A stretch of 9,362 nucleotides of DNA, from assembly GCA_945875935.1 (NCBI GenBank), contig CAMCNE010000089.1:1-9362 (forward strand), in the 5' to 3' direction. Below are positions 1 to 8,549 of the stretch, one piece after another (the first letter of the stretch is position 1; every line of letters begins with the position of its first letter). This stretch comes from Bordetella parapertussis (GTDB lineage Bacteria; Pseudomonadota; Gammaproteobacteria; Burkholderiales; Burkholderiaceae_C). A model generated the notes under the pieces. The model was not told the DNA's origin, did not search any database, and saw nothing but the letters and a program-made list of their open reading frames with translations. Position numbers and translations under genes: made by a program.

Positions 1-1
1 A

Positions 2-1555
2 GCCACGCGTGCAGCCTCGGCGGCCAACAACGCCAAGAGCGATTTCGTCTCGAACATGAGCCACGAGATGCGCACGCCGATGAACAGCATCCTGGGTCTG
101 GCCTATCTTGCGCAGCGCGCGGCGCCCAACCCCAAGGTGTCCGAGTACCTCGAGCGCATCAACGAGTCGGGTCAGCATCTGCTGGGCCTGATCAGCGACG
201 TGCTCGACTTCTCGAAGATCGAGGCCGGCAAGCTCGAACTTGAAAACACCAGCTTCTCGGTGGTGGCGGTGATCAATGAGGTGATGCGCCAGTTGTCGGG
301 CATGGCGGCTCCCAAGGGTCTGATCCTGCGCTGCGAGCTTGACCCGCTGCTCGAGCGGCCCGTGCACGGCGATGTGCTGCGGGTGCGGCAGATCCTGATC
401 AACTTCGTGAGCAACGCCGTCAAGTTTTCCCGTCAAGGCCAGGTGGTGCTCAGTGCGCGCGTGGTGCAGTCCGATGCCGGAATTGCCGAGGTTCGCTTTG
501 ATGTGAGCGACCACGGGATCGGCATGACGCCCGAGCAGTCATCGCAGTTGTTCATGCCGTTTCAACAGGCCGATGCCTCGATCACCCGCCGCTACGGGGG
601 CACGGGGCTGGGGCTGGCGATCTGCCGCAAGCTGGCCGACTTGATGGGCGGTCAGGTGGGGGTGAACAGCGAGTTCGGTGCGGGCAGCAATTTCTGGTTC
701 AGCATGCCCTTGCTGTGGGGGCAGGACATGCCTGCGGTGCCTGAGTTGACTGATCAGTGGCAAGGCTCGCTGAGCGGCAGCACGGTGCTGGTGGTCGATG
801 ACAACCACCTGAACCAGCGGGTGGCCACTGAGCTGCTTGAGGCGGTGGGTGCGCAGGTGGTGATCGCTGGCGACGGCCTGGCCGCGCTCAACGTGCTGTC
901 CCAGCGCGAGGTCGACTGTGTGCTGATGGATGTGCAGATGCCGGTGATGGACGGCATGCAAGCCACCCGCCGCATCCGCGACGATTCGAAGTTCGGCAAC
1001 CTGCCGGTGATCGCCATGACGGCCAACGCCCGTGGCGAGGACGAACAGCAATGCCGAGATGCGGGCATGAATGACTTCATTGCCAAGCCGGTGGTCCCAC
1101 AGCAGCTTTATTCCAAGCTCAGCCAGTGGCTTGGGCGCAGCAAGCCCGAGCCTGGGTCTGAGGCGCCGCCGCCTGCCGTGGCCCCCGGGGCTGCGCCTGT
1201 GGCGGTCGGTGAAGGCGAGGTCGTCGACCTCACGGTGCTGGCCACGCTGACGCGCAACAACGCCAAGAAGATGCAGGAGATCGCCACGGTTTTCCTGACG
1301 TTCATGGACCGCACCCTGGGCGAACTCGATGCGGCGGTGGCTGCGGGCGACCGCGTGACGCTGTCGGCCCTGGGACACAAGTCGAAATCATCGGCGGGGG
1401 CGGTGGGCGCGCGGGGGCTGTCGAAGTTGTGTCAGCGCCTGGAGACGTCGATGAAACAGCCCGATGCCGACATTTCCGAAGCCCGCGAACTGGTCAACGA
1501 GATGCGTGGCCTGATGGGCTTGATTGCCGCCAAGTTCGAGTCGGCGCGGCGCTGA
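2..1555 (+). CDS. Hybrid sensor histidine kinase with receiver and HPt domains (5' end outside window)
   Basis: The frame is open from base 2, so the true start and any sensor region lie upstream. The ATG at 56 sits inside the H-box and is not a start. Numbering from that Met: the H-box reads SHEMRTPMN with phosphoacceptor His3 (62-64). HATPase motifs follow: N-box Asn116/Asn120, G1 DHGIGM at 152-157, F-box LFMPFQQAD, and G2 GGTGLGL at 181-187. A receiver domain has acidic Asp248/Asp249, phosphoacceptor Asp292 in the LMDVQMPVMDG motif (codon 929-931) and Lys344. A Pro/Ala-rich linker then leads to an HPt domain with His441 (1376-1378) in GHKSKSSAGAVGA. The expected phosphorelay is His-Asp-His, ending on an unseen partner regulator. 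No DNA-binding output domain is present. It lies 113 bp upstream of cphA' on the same strand; a regulatory link is possible but unproven. The signal sensed cannot be told from this part. Confidence 0.93.
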   Translation, partial: ATRAASAANNAKSDFVSNMSHEMRTPMNSILGLAYLAQRAAPNPKVSEYLERINESGQHLLGLISDVLDFSKIEAGKLELENTSFSVVAVINEVMRQLSGMAAPKGLILRCELDPLLERPVHGDVLRVRQILINFVSNAVKFSRQGQVVLSARVVQSDAGIAEVRFDVSDHGIGMTPEQSSQLFMPFQQADASITRRYGGTGLGLAICRKLADLMGGQVGVNSEFGAGSNFWFSMPLLWGQDMPAVPELTDQWQGSLSGSTVLVVDDNHLNQRVATELLEAVGAQVVIAGDGLAALNVLSQREVDCVLMDVQMPVMDGMQATRRIRDDSKFGNLPVIAMTANARGEDEQQCRDAGMNDFIAKPVVPQQLYSKLSQWLGRSKPEPGSEAPPPAVAPGAAPVAVGEGEVVDLTVLATLTRNNAKKMQEIATVFLTFMDRTLGELDAAVAAGDRVTLSALGHKSKSSAGAVGARGLSKLCQRLETSMKQPDADISEARELVNEMRGLMGLIAAKFESARR

Positions 1556-1668
1556 GGCCATGCGGGTGCGGCTTCAAGTCTGCGCGCACATGCGTCAACC
1601 GACCGCTCGCGGGGGGCGTTGTTGGCTGATCCCAGTCAATGGTGGGCCATCCAACCCACCTGCACCGC

Positions 1669-3987
1669 ATGAAGACATTTGACGACATTCGCCTGCTGCG
1701 CATCACTTACCTGCGCGGACCCAATGTCTGGACGTATCGCCCCGCACTCGAAACCTGGCTCGATCTGGGCGAGCTCGAAAACTATCCCAGCTCCACACTG
1801 CCCGGCTTCAGCGACCGCCTGGTCGCGCTGATGCCGGCGCTGGTCGAACACCACTGCGGCGTTGGCGAGCGAGGCGGCTTCCTCGAGCGCTTGCAGTCAG
1901 GCACCTGGGCCGGCCACGTGCTCGAGCATGTGGTGATCGAGTTGTTGAACCTGGCGGGCATGCCCACCGGCTTTGGCCAGACCCGCAGCACCTCGACCGA
2001 TGGCGTCTACCGCATGGTGTTTCGTGCCCGCGACGAGCATGTGGCGCGCACCGCGCTGGCCCAAGGGCACCGGCTGCTGATGTCCACCATCAACCGGTTG
2101 CCCTGCGATCTGGCCGCAGCGGTCGAGGCGGTGCGCGACAAGATTGACGACTGCTACTTCGGCCCGAGCACCGCGAGCATCGTGGCCGCAGCCACCGAAC
2201 GCGGTATCCCGCACATCCGCCTGAACGCGGGCAATCTGGTGCAACTCGGCCACGGGGCCCGCCAGCGCCGCATCTGGACGGCAGAAACCGAGCGCACCAG
2301 TGCCATCGCCGAGGGCATCGCAGGCGACAAGGACCTGACCAAGACCTTGCTCAAGTCATGCGGTGTGCCGGTGCCCGAAGGCCAGGTGGTCGACAGCGCC
2401 GAGCAGGCCTGGGAGGCCGCTCAGCGCATCGGCCTGCCGGTGGTGGTCAAGCCCACCGACGGCAACCACGGCCGCGGCGTCACGCTGGACCTGTCCAGCC
2501 GTGAGGACGTGCTCGCTGCGTTTGCGGTGGCCGAGCCCGAAGGCAGCGAGGTGATCGTCGAGCGCTACATCCGCGGCCAAGAGCACCGCCTTCTGGTGGT
2601 GGGCGGCCGGGTGGTGGCTGCGGCGCGAGGCGAAGTCCTCTGGGTGAATGCCGACGGCCTGTCCAGCGTCGCCCAATTGATCGACGATCAGATCAACAGT
2701 GACCCGCGCCGCGGCCTGACCGAAGATCATCCGCTGGGCCCCATCGACCTGAGCAACGACGGTGCCGTGCTGCTCGATTTGCAGCGGCAGGGTCTGGTGC
2801 CGCAGGACGTGCCAGTCGCCGGCCGCCGGGTGCTGATCCAGCGCAACGGCAATGTGTCGATCGATTGCACCGATCAGGTCCACCCCGAGGTGGCGCATCA
2901 GGTGTCGCTGGCCGCGCGCGTGGTCGGGCTCGACGTGGCAGGCGTGGATGTGGTGGCCGAAGACATCTCCAGGCCGCTGCACGAGCAAGGCGGCGCCGTG
3001 GTCGAGGTGAACGCCGGCCCCGGCTTGCTGATGCACCTGAAGCCGGCCGAAGGCATGCCGCGCCCGGTGGGTCGCGCCATCATCGACCACCTCTTCCCTG
3101 AAGACGAGACCGGCCGCATCGACATCGTCGGCCTGGCGGGTTCCAAGGGCACCCGCACCATTGCGCGGCTGGTCGCCTGGTTGCTGCACCTCAGTGGTCG
3201 CCGCGTGGGCCTGGCCTGCCGCGATGGGCTGTTCCTGGGCGGCCGACAGATCGACCGCACCGACGGCGCGTGCTGGGAAGCCGGCCACCGGTTGCTGCTC
3301 AACCGTTCGGTCGACGCGGTGGTGATCGAAAACGGCCCCACCTCGGTGCTCAATGACGGTCTGGCCTATGACCGCTGCCATGTGGGCGTGGTGACCGACC
3401 TGTCACTGGATGCGCTTGCCGCCCACGCGCTGGCAGCCCACGACGTGCGGGAAAGCGCTCAGCTTGCCAAGGTGCTGCGCACGCAGATCGACGTGGTGAT
3501 GCCCGATGGCGTGGCCGTGCTCAACGCGGCCGATGCGCGCATCGCCGAGATGGCCGCGCTGTGCGACGGCGATGTCATCCTCTACGCCGTTGACGAGAAC
3601 ACCGAGGCTTTGGCGGCCCACCGTGCCGCCGGCGGTCGCTGCGCACTGGTGCGCGACGGCTGGGCTGTGCTGGCCATGGGTGCGGCTGAAACCCGTTGTG
3701 CCAATCTGGCGCATGCAAGCCGGCGCTTCGAAGCCGACGAGGCGCTCCCCGCGCCACACGACCGCATCGAGGTGCTGCTCGCCGCCATCGCCACGGCCTG
3801 GGCTTTGGGCATTTCGCCCGAGCTGATGGCCGCCGGCATCGACACCTTTGCGGTCACCGTGACCGCGGGTGTGGTGGCTCCGCCCGGGATGGACATGCTG
3901 TCGCCGGCTGCGACCGTGGCGCCACAGGCTGCCGAAGCCACCAAGGTGGCGGCTGCCGGAGTCACCACGGCGGCGTTGTCTGGCTGA
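1669..3987 (+). CDS. cphA': Cyanophycin synthetase paralogue CphA' with degenerate, truncated Mur-ligase domain
   Basis: 772 aa, cytoplasmic. The start is set at Met1669 because LRGPNVW follows at the spacing usual for CphA; an in-frame ATG at 1639 would add ten residues, and neither has a clear Shine-Dalgarno. Domains: an N-domain (about 1-175) with His83-x-x-Glu86-His87 and Glu91; an ATP-grasp domain (about 220-480) with GDKDLTK, Lys261 in VVKPTDGNHG, EHRLLVVGGR, and Glu446/Asn448 in EVNAGPG; and a Mur-ligase-like domain (482-772). In the last, the P-loop reads GSKGTRT at 491-497, with Thr495 where CphA has the catalytic Lys. The DHLG motif is gone, and the chain ends in an Ala/Pro/Val-rich tail without the C-terminal Mur lobe. 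Cyanobacterial CphA2 also has an inactive Mur part and joins beta-Asp-Arg dipeptides. Whether this Burkholderiales type does so is inference. It precedes cphA by 70 bp, probably in one operon. Confidence 0.93.
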   Translation: MKTFDDIRLLRITYLRGPNVWTYRPALETWLDLGELENYPSSTLPGFSDRLVALMPALVEHHCGVGERGGFLERLQSGTWAGHVLEHVVIELLNLAGMPTGFGQTRSTSTDGVYRMVFRARDEHVARTALAQGHRLLMSTINRLPCDLAAAVEAVRDKIDDCYFGPSTASIVAAATERGIPHIRLNAGNLVQLGHGARQRRIWTAETERTSAIAEGIAGDKDLTKTLLKSCGVPVPEGQVVDSAEQAWEAAQRIGLPVVVKPTDGNHGRGVTLDLSSREDVLAAFAVAEPEGSEVIVERYIRGQEHRLLVVGGRVVAAARGEVLWVNADGLSSVAQLIDDQINSDPRRGLTEDHPLGPIDLSNDGAVLLDLQRQGLVPQDVPVAGRRVLIQRNGNVSIDCTDQVHPEVAHQVSLAARVVGLDVAGVDVVAEDISRPLHEQGGAVVEVNAGPGLLMHLKPAEGMPRPVGRAIIDHLFPEDETGRIDIVGLAGSKGTRTIARLVAWLLHLSGRRVGLACRDGLFLGGRQIDRTDGACWEAGHRLLLNRSVDAVVIENGPTSVLNDGLAYDRCHVGVVTDLSLDALAAHALAAHDVRESAQLAKVLRTQIDVVMPDGVAVLNAADARIAEMAALCDGDVILYAVDENTEALAAHRAAGGRCALVRDGWAVLAMGAAETRCANLAHASRRFEADEALPAPHDRIEVLLAAIATAWALGISPELMAAGIDTFAVTVTAGVVAPPGMDMLSPAATVAPQAAEATKVAAAGVTTAALSG

Positions 3988-4057
3988 GTTGCACGCCTTG
4001 CGTGGCCTGCCGAAACTCTCGAACTCTTGACCCGCTCGCGGGCAGAAAGCACTGTTC

Positions 4058-6640
4058 ATGGACGTGACCCGCCTCCGCGCCTTGCGCGGACCCAATCTGT
4101 GGAGCCGCCACACCGCCATCGAGGCGGTGGTGAGCTGCTCGCTTTCCGAGCGCTCGCTGAGCTATCTGGCCGGCATCGAGCGTCGGGTGTGCCAGCTCTT
4201 TCCCGCGGTGGGCGCGCTGCTGGTGGCCAGCCAGCAGCAACCCAAGTCGATGGCCCATCTGCTCGAGTCCGTGGCGCTGACCTTGCAGGCGCAGTCGGGC
4301 TGTCCGGTCACCTTCAGCCGCACCGCAGCCACGGTCGAACCCGGCGTGTACCAGGTGGTGGTCGAATACAGCGAAGAGGAAGTCGGCCGCCTTGCCTTTG
4401 AACTGGCGCAGTCGCTGCTGGAAGCGGCGGTGGGCAACCACCCCTTCGATGTCGACGCAGCCACGTCTTCCCTGCGCGAGATCCATGACGACGTGCGACT
4501 GGGCCCGAGCACGGGTGCCATCGTCGATGCGGCCGTCGCACGAGGCATTCCCTACCGCCGGTTGACGCAGGGCAGTCTGGTGCAGTTTGGCTGGGGCTCG
4601 CGCCAGCGTCGCATTCAGGCCGCCGAGGTCGATGTGACCAGCGCGGTGGCCGAGTCGATTGCCCAGGACAAGGACCTCACCAAGAAGCTGCTGCTCTCGG
4701 CCGGCGTGCCCGTGCCCTATGGACGGCCCGTGGAGAGCGTCGAAGAGGCCTGGAAGGTGGCGCTGGAGATCGGCCTGCCGGTGGTGATCAAGCCGCAAGA
4801 TGGCAATCAGGGCAAGGGCGTCACCGTCAACATCACCACCCGCGAGCAGCTCGAGATGGCCTACCGGGTGGCCGCCGAGATCGGTGATGTGATGGTCGAG
4901 CGCTTTTTGCCGGGCAGCGATTACCGACTGCTGGTGGTGGGCGACCGCATGGTGGCTGCCGCCCGCCGCGACCCGCCGCAGGTGCTGGGCAATGGCGTGA
5001 ACACCGTGCGCCAGCTGGTCGACATGGTCAACGCCGACCCCAAGCGCGGCACCGGCCATTCGACGTCGCTGACCAAGATCCGTTTTGACGACATCGCCAT
5101 TTCACGGCTGGCCGAGCAGGGCCTGGAGCCCGAGTCGGTGCCAGACAAGGGACGGCGCGTCATCTTGCGCAACAACGCCAACCTGAGCACCGGGGGCTCG
5201 GCCACCGATGTGACCGACAGCGTGCACCCCGACATGGCCGCACGCGCCATCACCGCAGCGCAGACCATCGGGCTGCACATCTGCGGCGTCGACGTGGTGT
5301 GCGAAAGCGTGCTGCGTCCGCTGGAAGACCAGGGCGGCGGCGTGGTCGAGGTCAATGCCGCGCCGGGGCTGCGCATGCACCTGTCGCCTTCATACGGCAA
5401 GGGCCGTGCTGTGGGCGAGGCCATGATCGAGAGCCTGTATCCGCACGGCGAAGACGGCCGCATTCCGGTGGTGGCGGTCACCGGCACCAACGGCAAGACG
5501 ACCACCGTGCGGCTGATCTCGCACCTGCTGTCGACCAGCGGACTGCGTGTGGGCATGACCAACACCGACGGCGTCTATGTCGAAGGCCGCCAGATCGACA
5601 GCGGCGACTGCAGCGGCCCGAAGAGCGCGCGCAATGTGCTGATGCACCCCGATGTCGACGCGGCCGTGTTCGAGACCGCGCGCGGTGGCGTGCTGCGCGA
5701 AGGGCTGGGCTTCGATCGCTGTCAGGTGGCCGTGGTCACCAATGTGGGCAGCGGCGACCACCTGGGCTTGAACTACGTGGCCACGGTCGAAGACCTGGCG
5801 CTCATCAAGCGCGTGATCGTGCAAAACGTGTCGCCGGTGGGTTTTGCGGTGCTCAACGCCACCGACCCGCACGTGGTGGCGATGGCCGCCAACTGCCCGG
5901 GCGAGGTGATCTACTTTGCTGCCGACCGCCAGCATCCGGTAATGGTTGCGCATCGTGCGCAGGGTCACCGCACGGTGTGCGTCGAAGGCGAATGGCTGGT
6001 GGCCGCGCAAGGCGCCTGGCGCGAGCGCATCGCCTTGCGCGATGTGCCGCTGACGCGCAACGGCGTCATCGGCTTCCAGATCGACAACGCGATGGCCGCG
6101 ATTGCCGCGGCCTGGGGCGTGGGTCTTTCATGGGACAACGTGCGCCGCGGGCTGGCCACCTTCTCGAGCGACACCGACAACGTGCCGGGCCGCTTCAACA
6201 TGATGAGTTTTCGCGGTGCCACGGTGATCGCCGATTACGGCCACAACCCCGACGCGATGCGCGCTCTGGTGGCTGCCGTCGAAGGCCTGCCGGCGCGTCG
6301 CCGCTCGGTGGTGATCAGTGGCGCGGGCGATCGCCGCGACGAGGACATCCGCGAGCAAACGCAGATCCTCGGCGGCTGCTTCGATGACGTGTTGCTGTTC
6401 CAGGACGCCTGCCAGCGCGGGCGTGCCGATGGCGAGGTGCTGCGACTGCTGCGCGAAGGTCTGGCCGGCGCCTCGCGCACCCGCCGCATCGACGAGATCC
6501 ACGGCGAGTTTGTCGCTATCGACCTGGCGCTTGACCGACTCGAGCCGGGCGATCTGTGCCTGGTGCTGGTCGACCAGGTCGACGAGGCTTTGGCCCACCT
6601 GGCCCAGCGCGTGGCCGCCGAGGTGGTGGCTGCCGCCTGA
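4058..6640 (+). CDS. cphA: Cyanophycin synthetase CphA (CphA1 type)
   Basis: 860 aa, the usual CphA1 length. The enzyme builds cyanophycin by adding L-Asp to the backbone (ATP-grasp site) and then L-Arg to the side-chain carboxylate (Mur-ligase site), using one ATP per step. The start Met4058 is followed by LRALRGPNLW, the family's opening motif; a weak purine run (agaaag) precedes it. The N-domain occupies about 1-165. The ATP-grasp domain has QDKDLTK, Lys245 in VVIKPQDGNQGKG, DYRLLVVGDR, the NLSTGGSA loop (Ser377-Ala382) and Glu431/Asn433 in EVNAAPG. The Mur-ligase domain has the intact P-loop GTNGKTT (Lys480), ETARGG, VTNVGSGDHLG, DNVPGRFN and the HNP motif at His729. All known ligase motifs look intact, so it should be active. 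In the N-domain, the HxxEH metallopeptidase-like motif found in many CphA1 proteins is broken to HLLES (His67, Glu70, Ser71). Confidence 0.97.
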   Translation: MDVTRLRALRGPNLWSRHTAIEAVVSCSLSERSLSYLAGIERRVCQLFPAVGALLVASQQQPKSMAHLLESVALTLQAQSGCPVTFSRTAATVEPGVYQVVVEYSEEEVGRLAFELAQSLLEAAVGNHPFDVDAATSSLREIHDDVRLGPSTGAIVDAAVARGIPYRRLTQGSLVQFGWGSRQRRIQAAEVDVTSAVAESIAQDKDLTKKLLLSAGVPVPYGRPVESVEEAWKVALEIGLPVVIKPQDGNQGKGVTVNITTREQLEMAYRVAAEIGDVMVERFLPGSDYRLLVVGDRMVAAARRDPPQVLGNGVNTVRQLVDMVNADPKRGTGHSTSLTKIRFDDIAISRLAEQGLEPESVPDKGRRVILRNNANLSTGGSATDVTDSVHPDMAARAITAAQTIGLHICGVDVVCESVLRPLEDQGGGVVEVNAAPGLRMHLSPSYGKGRAVGEAMIESLYPHGEDGRIPVVAVTGTNGKTTTVRLISHLLSTSGLRVGMTNTDGVYVEGRQIDSGDCSGPKSARNVLMHPDVDAAVFETARGGVLREGLGFDRCQVAVVTNVGSGDHLGLNYVATVEDLALIKRVIVQNVSPVGFAVLNATDPHVVAMAANCPGEVIYFAADRQHPVMVAHRAQGHRTVCVEGEWLVAAQGAWRERIALRDVPLTRNGVIGFQIDNAMAAIAAAWGVGLSWDNVRRGLATFSSDTDNVPGRFNMMSFRGATVIADYGHNPDAMRALVAAVEGLPARRRSVVISGAGDRRDEDIREQTQILGGCFDDVLLFQDACQRGRADGEVLRLLREGLAGASRTRRIDEIHGEFVAIDLALDRLEPGDLCLVLVDQVDEALAHLAQRVAAEVVAAA

Positions 6641-6667
6641 GCGCGCAGGCCTTCGGGTCGGGGTGCT

Positions 6668-7537
<870 letters not shown>

Positions 7538-7542
7538 CGAAA

Positions 7543-7549
7543 TTCCTTT
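7543..7549 (-). promoter_or_regulatory. Shine-Dalgarno of mtnP
   Basis: On the minus strand this reads AAAGGAA, five bases upstream of the ATG at 7535-7537. It is the clearest ribosome binding site in the window. It supports the chosen start and overlaps nothing else in the 14-bp gap to the upstream hydrolase stop. Confidence 0.7.
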
Positions 7550-7551
7550 TT

Positions 7552-8496
7552 CTAAAGCAGTGACATCTGTGGCGATCCTGAGGCGCGGGGTTGCAAGAAC
7601 GCGTCGTACAGCTGCATGAATTCTTCAGGCCGCTCGAAATAAGGCATGGCGCCGGTCGACATCACGTCGAAGGTCCAGTGCGGCAGATGCGCATAAGCGG
7701 CCTTGTGGCGGTAGTCGACAAAGTCGCCGCGAACGCCGTGCACCATCCACACCGGCATCGTCAACGACTGGTACATGCGGGTGATGTCGGCGCTGAACAG
7801 GAAGGCGCCCACAAACCACAACGGCGCATGCTTGGCGCCGGGCTGCCGCGTGGTGATGACGTCGTAGTCGAACAAGCCTTCATCGATGGCCGCATCGCCC
7901 CAGGTTTTTTTCAGAAAGAAGCGGATCACCGACGGTCGTGTCAGCAGCCTGAACACGCCGTCGCTCCAGCGCGGGTTGGACAGGCCACGACGCAGCCATT
8001 CGATGCCACGGTTGGTGCCTGGCGGCGCGTTGAACGGCGCGCGGCGATCGAACCCCGTGGGGCTGACCAGTGCCACGCTGCGGTAGAACGATGGCACCTC
8101 GTGCGCGGCACGCGCGGCGTATTCACACGACAGCGAGACTGCCATGATGTCGACCGGCACACCGTCATGGGCTCGCCGTATGGCGTCGGTCATCGCGTGC
8201 ACCGCATCGGTCATCAGCCGCGGCAGGTAAGGGCGATCGGTGCGTTCGGAAAATCCGAAGCCAGGCAGGTCGAGTGCATACACCGGCCGCAAGTGGCGGT
8301 AGTGCTCGTAGATCGGGCGAACCTCGCAGGCCGAACCCGCCGCATTGATGCTGTGCAGCAGCAGCAGCGGCGTCGCATCTGCTTGCCCTGCGCTGCGCTC
8401 AGGTGCCGCGAAGTAGTACGACAGCCGCCCGGCGATGCTGTCGATCTCGATGCGCTCGCCCGAAAGCGCTGGCGGCAGAAAAGGGGTCTGTGACAT
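7552..8496 (-). CDS. Alpha/beta-fold hydrolase with atypical nucleophile elbow
   Basis: 314 aa from Met8496 (MSQTPFLPP). The frame stays open up to an ATG at 8604, but that start would add 36 residues of unlikely composition and overlap the upstream gene by 55 bp. Fold motifs: LLLLHSINAAGSA (His48 region, oxyanion-hole loop), VYALDLPGFGFSER at 72-85, a nucleophile elbow AVSLS centred on Ser121, and HGVRGDFVDYR with Asp258 or Asp261 as acid candidates. The elbow lacks the glycines of the usual GxSxG. Where the catalytic His would be expected, the sequence is TGAMPYFE, with Tyr286. No signal peptide or membrane segment is seen, so it is probably cytoplasmic. The substrate is unknown. It lies 53 bp downstream of the esterase and 14 bp upstream of mtnP, suggesting one transcript. 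Confidence 0.85.
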   Translation of the reverse strand: MSQTPFLPPALSGERIEIDSIAGRLSYYFAAPERSAGQADATPLLLLHSINAAGSACEVRPIYEHYRHLRPVYALDLPGFGFSERTDRPYLPRLMTDAVHAMTDAIRRAHDGVPVDIMAVSLSCEYAARAAHEVPSFYRSVALVSPTGFDRRAPFNAPPGTNRGIEWLRRGLSNPRWSDGVFRLLTRPSVIRFFLKKTWGDAAIDEGLFDYDVITTRQPGAKHAPLWFVGAFLFSADITRMYQSLTMPVWMVHGVRGDFVDYRHKAAYAHLPHWTFDVMSTGAMPYFERPEEFMQLYDAFLQPRASGSPQMSLL

Positions 8497-8549
8497 GGCC
8501 TGATTATTCGATCCGCATGAGACGTCCGTGGCCGGTGACATCGCACCGA

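Noticed and set aside
539..1378. 279-codon minus-strand frame inside the histidine kinase
   Set aside because: His/Arg-rich antisense shadow of the HATPase and receiver domains.
1639..1668. Earlier ATG start for cphA'
   Set aside because: The extra ten residues (MVGHPTHLHR) look unlike the family N-terminus, and there is no Shine-Dalgarno before it. Met1669 fits the CphA start pattern better.
1556..1668. Promoter or terminator between the kinase and cphA'
   Set aside because: No convincing -35/-10 pair or hairpin with T-run is visible. Only the short near-palindrome noted in the findings stands out.
2356..3381. 341-codon open frame on the minus strand inside cphA'
   Set aside because: Composition is His/Asp/Val/Gly-rich, typical of the antisense of a GC-rich gene. 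The plus strand encodes clear ATP-grasp motifs throughout.
3962..5059. 365-codon open frame on the minus strand over the cphA start
   Set aside because: It is antisense to conserved CphA motifs, crosses the intergenic gap and has no recognisable domain. It is a GC-bias shadow.
5299..6387. 362-codon plus-strand frame inside cphA
   Set aside because: Extremely Arg/Gly-rich out-of-frame reading of the Mur-ligase domain, without motifs.
6648..6659. Small hairpin GGCC-TTCG-GGTC between the convergent stops of cphA and mtnP
   Set aside because: Only four pairs with one G-U and no T-run follows. The cTTCGg loop is stabilising, but evidence for a terminator is too thin.
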